Source of the DNA: CAVYYW01 sp963772845
Lineage (GTDB): Bacteria > Bacillota > Bacilli > Bacillales > Sporolactobacillaceae
Direction of reading: 5' to 3'
Assembly: GCA_963772845.1 (NCBI GenBank)
Contig: CAVYYW010000014.1
Location: 1,054,001-1,118,000 of the forward strand
Length of the DNA stretch: 64,000 bases
Shown: positions 62,663 to 64,000 of the stretch, piece by piece
Position numbering within the stretch: position 1 is the stretch's first letter
Layout: each line of letters starts with the position of its first letter
Translations under genes and position numbers: made by a program
The notes under the pieces: generated by a model
What the model saw: the letters and a program-made list of their open reading frames with translations, nothing else
Databases searched by the model: none
Told to the model about the DNA's origin: nothing

Positions 62663-63469
62663 TTACCTTTTCAGATCAACAAGCGTTTGAAGAATTTCAT
62701 CTGATGTTGTAATAACTTTTGCATTTGCCTGAAAGCCACGCTGTGCTTCAATCATTGAAGTGAATTCTTCAGATAAGTCCACATTACTCATTTCCAGTGC
62801 TCCCGCTACAAGCTGGCCGGCGTCGGTGCCTGCTGTACTGTAATTAGGTGTGCCGCTATTGGCGGTATTTGAATACAAGTCACTGCCGACTTTTTGCAGA
62901 CCGCCTGTGTTATTGAAGGTTGCAAGACCGATTGTACCTAATGTTTTAAGTGAGCCATCTGATAAAGTACCCGTGATTTTTCCGTCTGAACCAATTGAAA
63001 ACGATTCAAGTGTTTGTGCTCCTTGATTTTTGGTGATAGTAATGGGGTTATTCGACTGATCCATCACTTTCATTCCATCTGCATTAACGAGCGTGCCCGC
63101 TTGATCAAGATAAAAGTTTCCTGCTCTGGTAAAGTAGTTGGTTGTTCCATCGTTAACCACGAAATAACCGTCTCCAGAAATTGCGGCATCAAGTGACCGC
63201 CCCGTATTTTGAATGCTGCCTTGCGTGTCAACTGTGTCAATCGCTCCCATCGATGAACCTAAACCGATCTGCTTGGGGTTGATTCCGCCGCGCGAATTAG
63301 CCTGAGGTCCTGTCGCCCCTGACATTTCCTGACTGACTAAATCTTTAAAAGCCACTCTGCCTTTTTTAAATCCGAACGTCCCGACGTTTGCGATGTTATT
63401 ACCGATAACATCGAGTTGATTTTGAAAGTTTTTTAGACCGCTTACTGCAGAATACATTGAACGTAACAT
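62663..63469 (-). CDS. flgE: Flagellar hook protein FlgE (short Bacillus form)
   Basis: 268 residues, close to the B. subtilis hook protein and much shorter than in E. coli. The N-terminal rod-like segment MLRSMYSAVSGLKNFQNQLD with GNNIANVGTFGFKKGR and the C-terminal EMSNVDLSEEFTSMIEAQRG form the coiled-coil core. It polymerises into the hook after export. TTGGGAGGA precedes the ATG at 63469. It follows the TIGR02530-type gene after about 120 bases. Confidence 0.95.
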   Translation of the reverse strand: MLRSMYSAVSGLKNFQNQLDVIGNNIANVGTFGFKKGRVAFKDLVSQEMSGATGPQANSRGGINPKQIGLGSSMGAIDTVDTQGSIQNTGRSLDAAISGDGYFVVNDGTTNYFTRAGNFYLDQAGTLVNADGMKVMDQSNNPITITKNQGAQTLESFSIGSDGKITGTLSDGSLKTLGTIGLATFNNTGGLQKVGSDLYSNTANSGTPNYSTAGTDAGQLVAGALEMSNVDLSEEFTSMIEAQRGFQANAKVITTSDEILQTLVDLKR

Positions 63470-63588
63470 AATAAATTCCTCCCAAGGAATAAGTTATTTT
63501 TTAAAATCGAGTTTCACAGAATTTTATTCCAACCATTTAACTAGCTGTATCGGTCAGTCAACAGCTTTAGGCCTCCATATGGTCCAGC

Positions 63589-63975
63589 CTATCCATCTAC
63601 TAAAATCGTTCCATTAATATTTGTGAAAATATGTGATGCTGCTTCTTTCCTACCCAAAGCAGTGATGACAGTATTATTGTTAACATTGACAACAAGGGCA
63701 GCTTCACTCGTTAATACAAGTGAATCCTTTAAACCTTTTGATTTGGCTTCGAGCATTTTATCATGGATCCTTTGCCATTTATTAGCGCTTAACTGGATGT
63801 TTCGGTCACTTAGCCGTTCTTGAGCATGTTTTGATAGAGTCACAGGTAGGCTCCCATTTTTCTTACTGTTTAACACGTCGCTGAAGCCTGAACTCTTTAT
63901 AGATGACTGAACCGTAACTTTAGGGTTTGAGCGCATCGCCGGCTTATAAATTGGTTGAACGGGAATGGATTTCAA
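63589..63975 (-). CDS. Flagellar operon protein, TIGR02530 type
   Basis: 128 residues, no signal peptide, membrane helix or catalytic motif. After a basic, disordered N-terminus (about 50 residues) comes the family core LSKHAQERLSDRNIQLSANK, KSKGLKDSLVLTSEAALVVN and ASHIFTNINGTILVDG. Proteins of this kind lie between flgD and flgE in many Firmicutes flagellar operons; function unknown, perhaps in hook building (inference). The start is TTG at 63975, after GAGAGGTG. The 25 bases before it could hold the end of flgD but are too few to say. Confidence 0.8.
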   Translation of the reverse strand: MKSIPVQPIYKPAMRSNPKVTVQSSIKSSGFSDVLNSKKNGSLPVTLSKHAQERLSDRNIQLSANKWQRIHDKMLEAKSKGLKDSLVLTSEAALVVNVNNNTVITALGRKEAASHIFTNINGTILVDG

Positions 63976-64000
63976 GGTATCACCTCTCTCTCTTGTCAGC

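Noticed and set aside
1..64000. CRISPR arrays, insertion sequences, prophage, tRNA or rRNA genes, defence islands
   Set aside because: None was seen on either strand; the window is conserved core genome with no transposase, integrase or regularly spaced short repeats.

Overview
All recognisable genes in this window lie on the minus strand, so transcription runs from high to low coordinates. Order and products match the flagellar/chemotaxis – translation – spoVF/dap – spoIIIE – ymf block of a Bacillus-type chromosome. PolC-type DNA polymerase, dipicolinate synthase genes, SpoIIIE, SigD, RNase J2 and strong AAGGAGG ribosome binding sites point to a motile or once-motile endospore former of the Bacillaceae, related to but distinct from B. 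subtilis. Family assignments come from recognising the protein sequences; no database search was run.

Layout in transcription order. (1) 63975-45576: the late part of the fla/che operon: a TIGR02530-type flagellar gene, flgE, swrD, fliL, fliM, fliY, cheY, fliZ, fliP, fliQ, fliR, flhB, flhA, flhF, flhG, cheB, cheA, cheW, cheC, cheD, sigD, swrB. Many genes overlap by a few bases. (2) 45570-42151: rpsB, tsf, pyrH and frr, with terminators or attenuators between several of them. (3) 42074-36128: uppS, cdsA, dxr, rseP, proS and polC, from an apparent promoter before uppS to a terminator after polC. (4) 31594-24403: rimP, nusA, ylxR, ylxQ, infB, ylxP, rbfA, truB and ribC. (5) 24402-23712: a gene-free stretch of about 0.7 kb filled with tandem structured repeats, abutting an rpsO promoter. 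(6) rpsO, pnp and mlpA, each followed by a terminator-like hairpin. (7) 19771-18075: spoVFA-spoVFB behind a sigma-K-like promoter, followed by asd-dapG-dapA, which supply the dihydrodipicolinate precursor, then rnjB. (8) tepA, ylzJ, spoIIIE. (9) 9343-4452: a four-gene nucleoside ABC importer resembling nupNOPQ. (10) ymfF, ymfH, ymfI, ymfJ and the 5' part of ymfK at the window edge.

The most notable departures from an ordinary core region are: fliZ split by two single-base shifts; cdsA, normally essential, split by one; tandem copies of an approximately 122-nt hairpin element upstream of rpsO; a second repeat family present both there and, inverted, just upstream of swrD, whose start codon has no visible Shine-Dalgarno sequence; and loss or relocation of ylxY, ymxH and ymfC relative to B. 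subtilis. I found no defence system, prophage, insertion sequence, CRISPR array, tRNA or rRNA gene. I see no convincing new multi-gene system; the repeats are the least explained sequence here.
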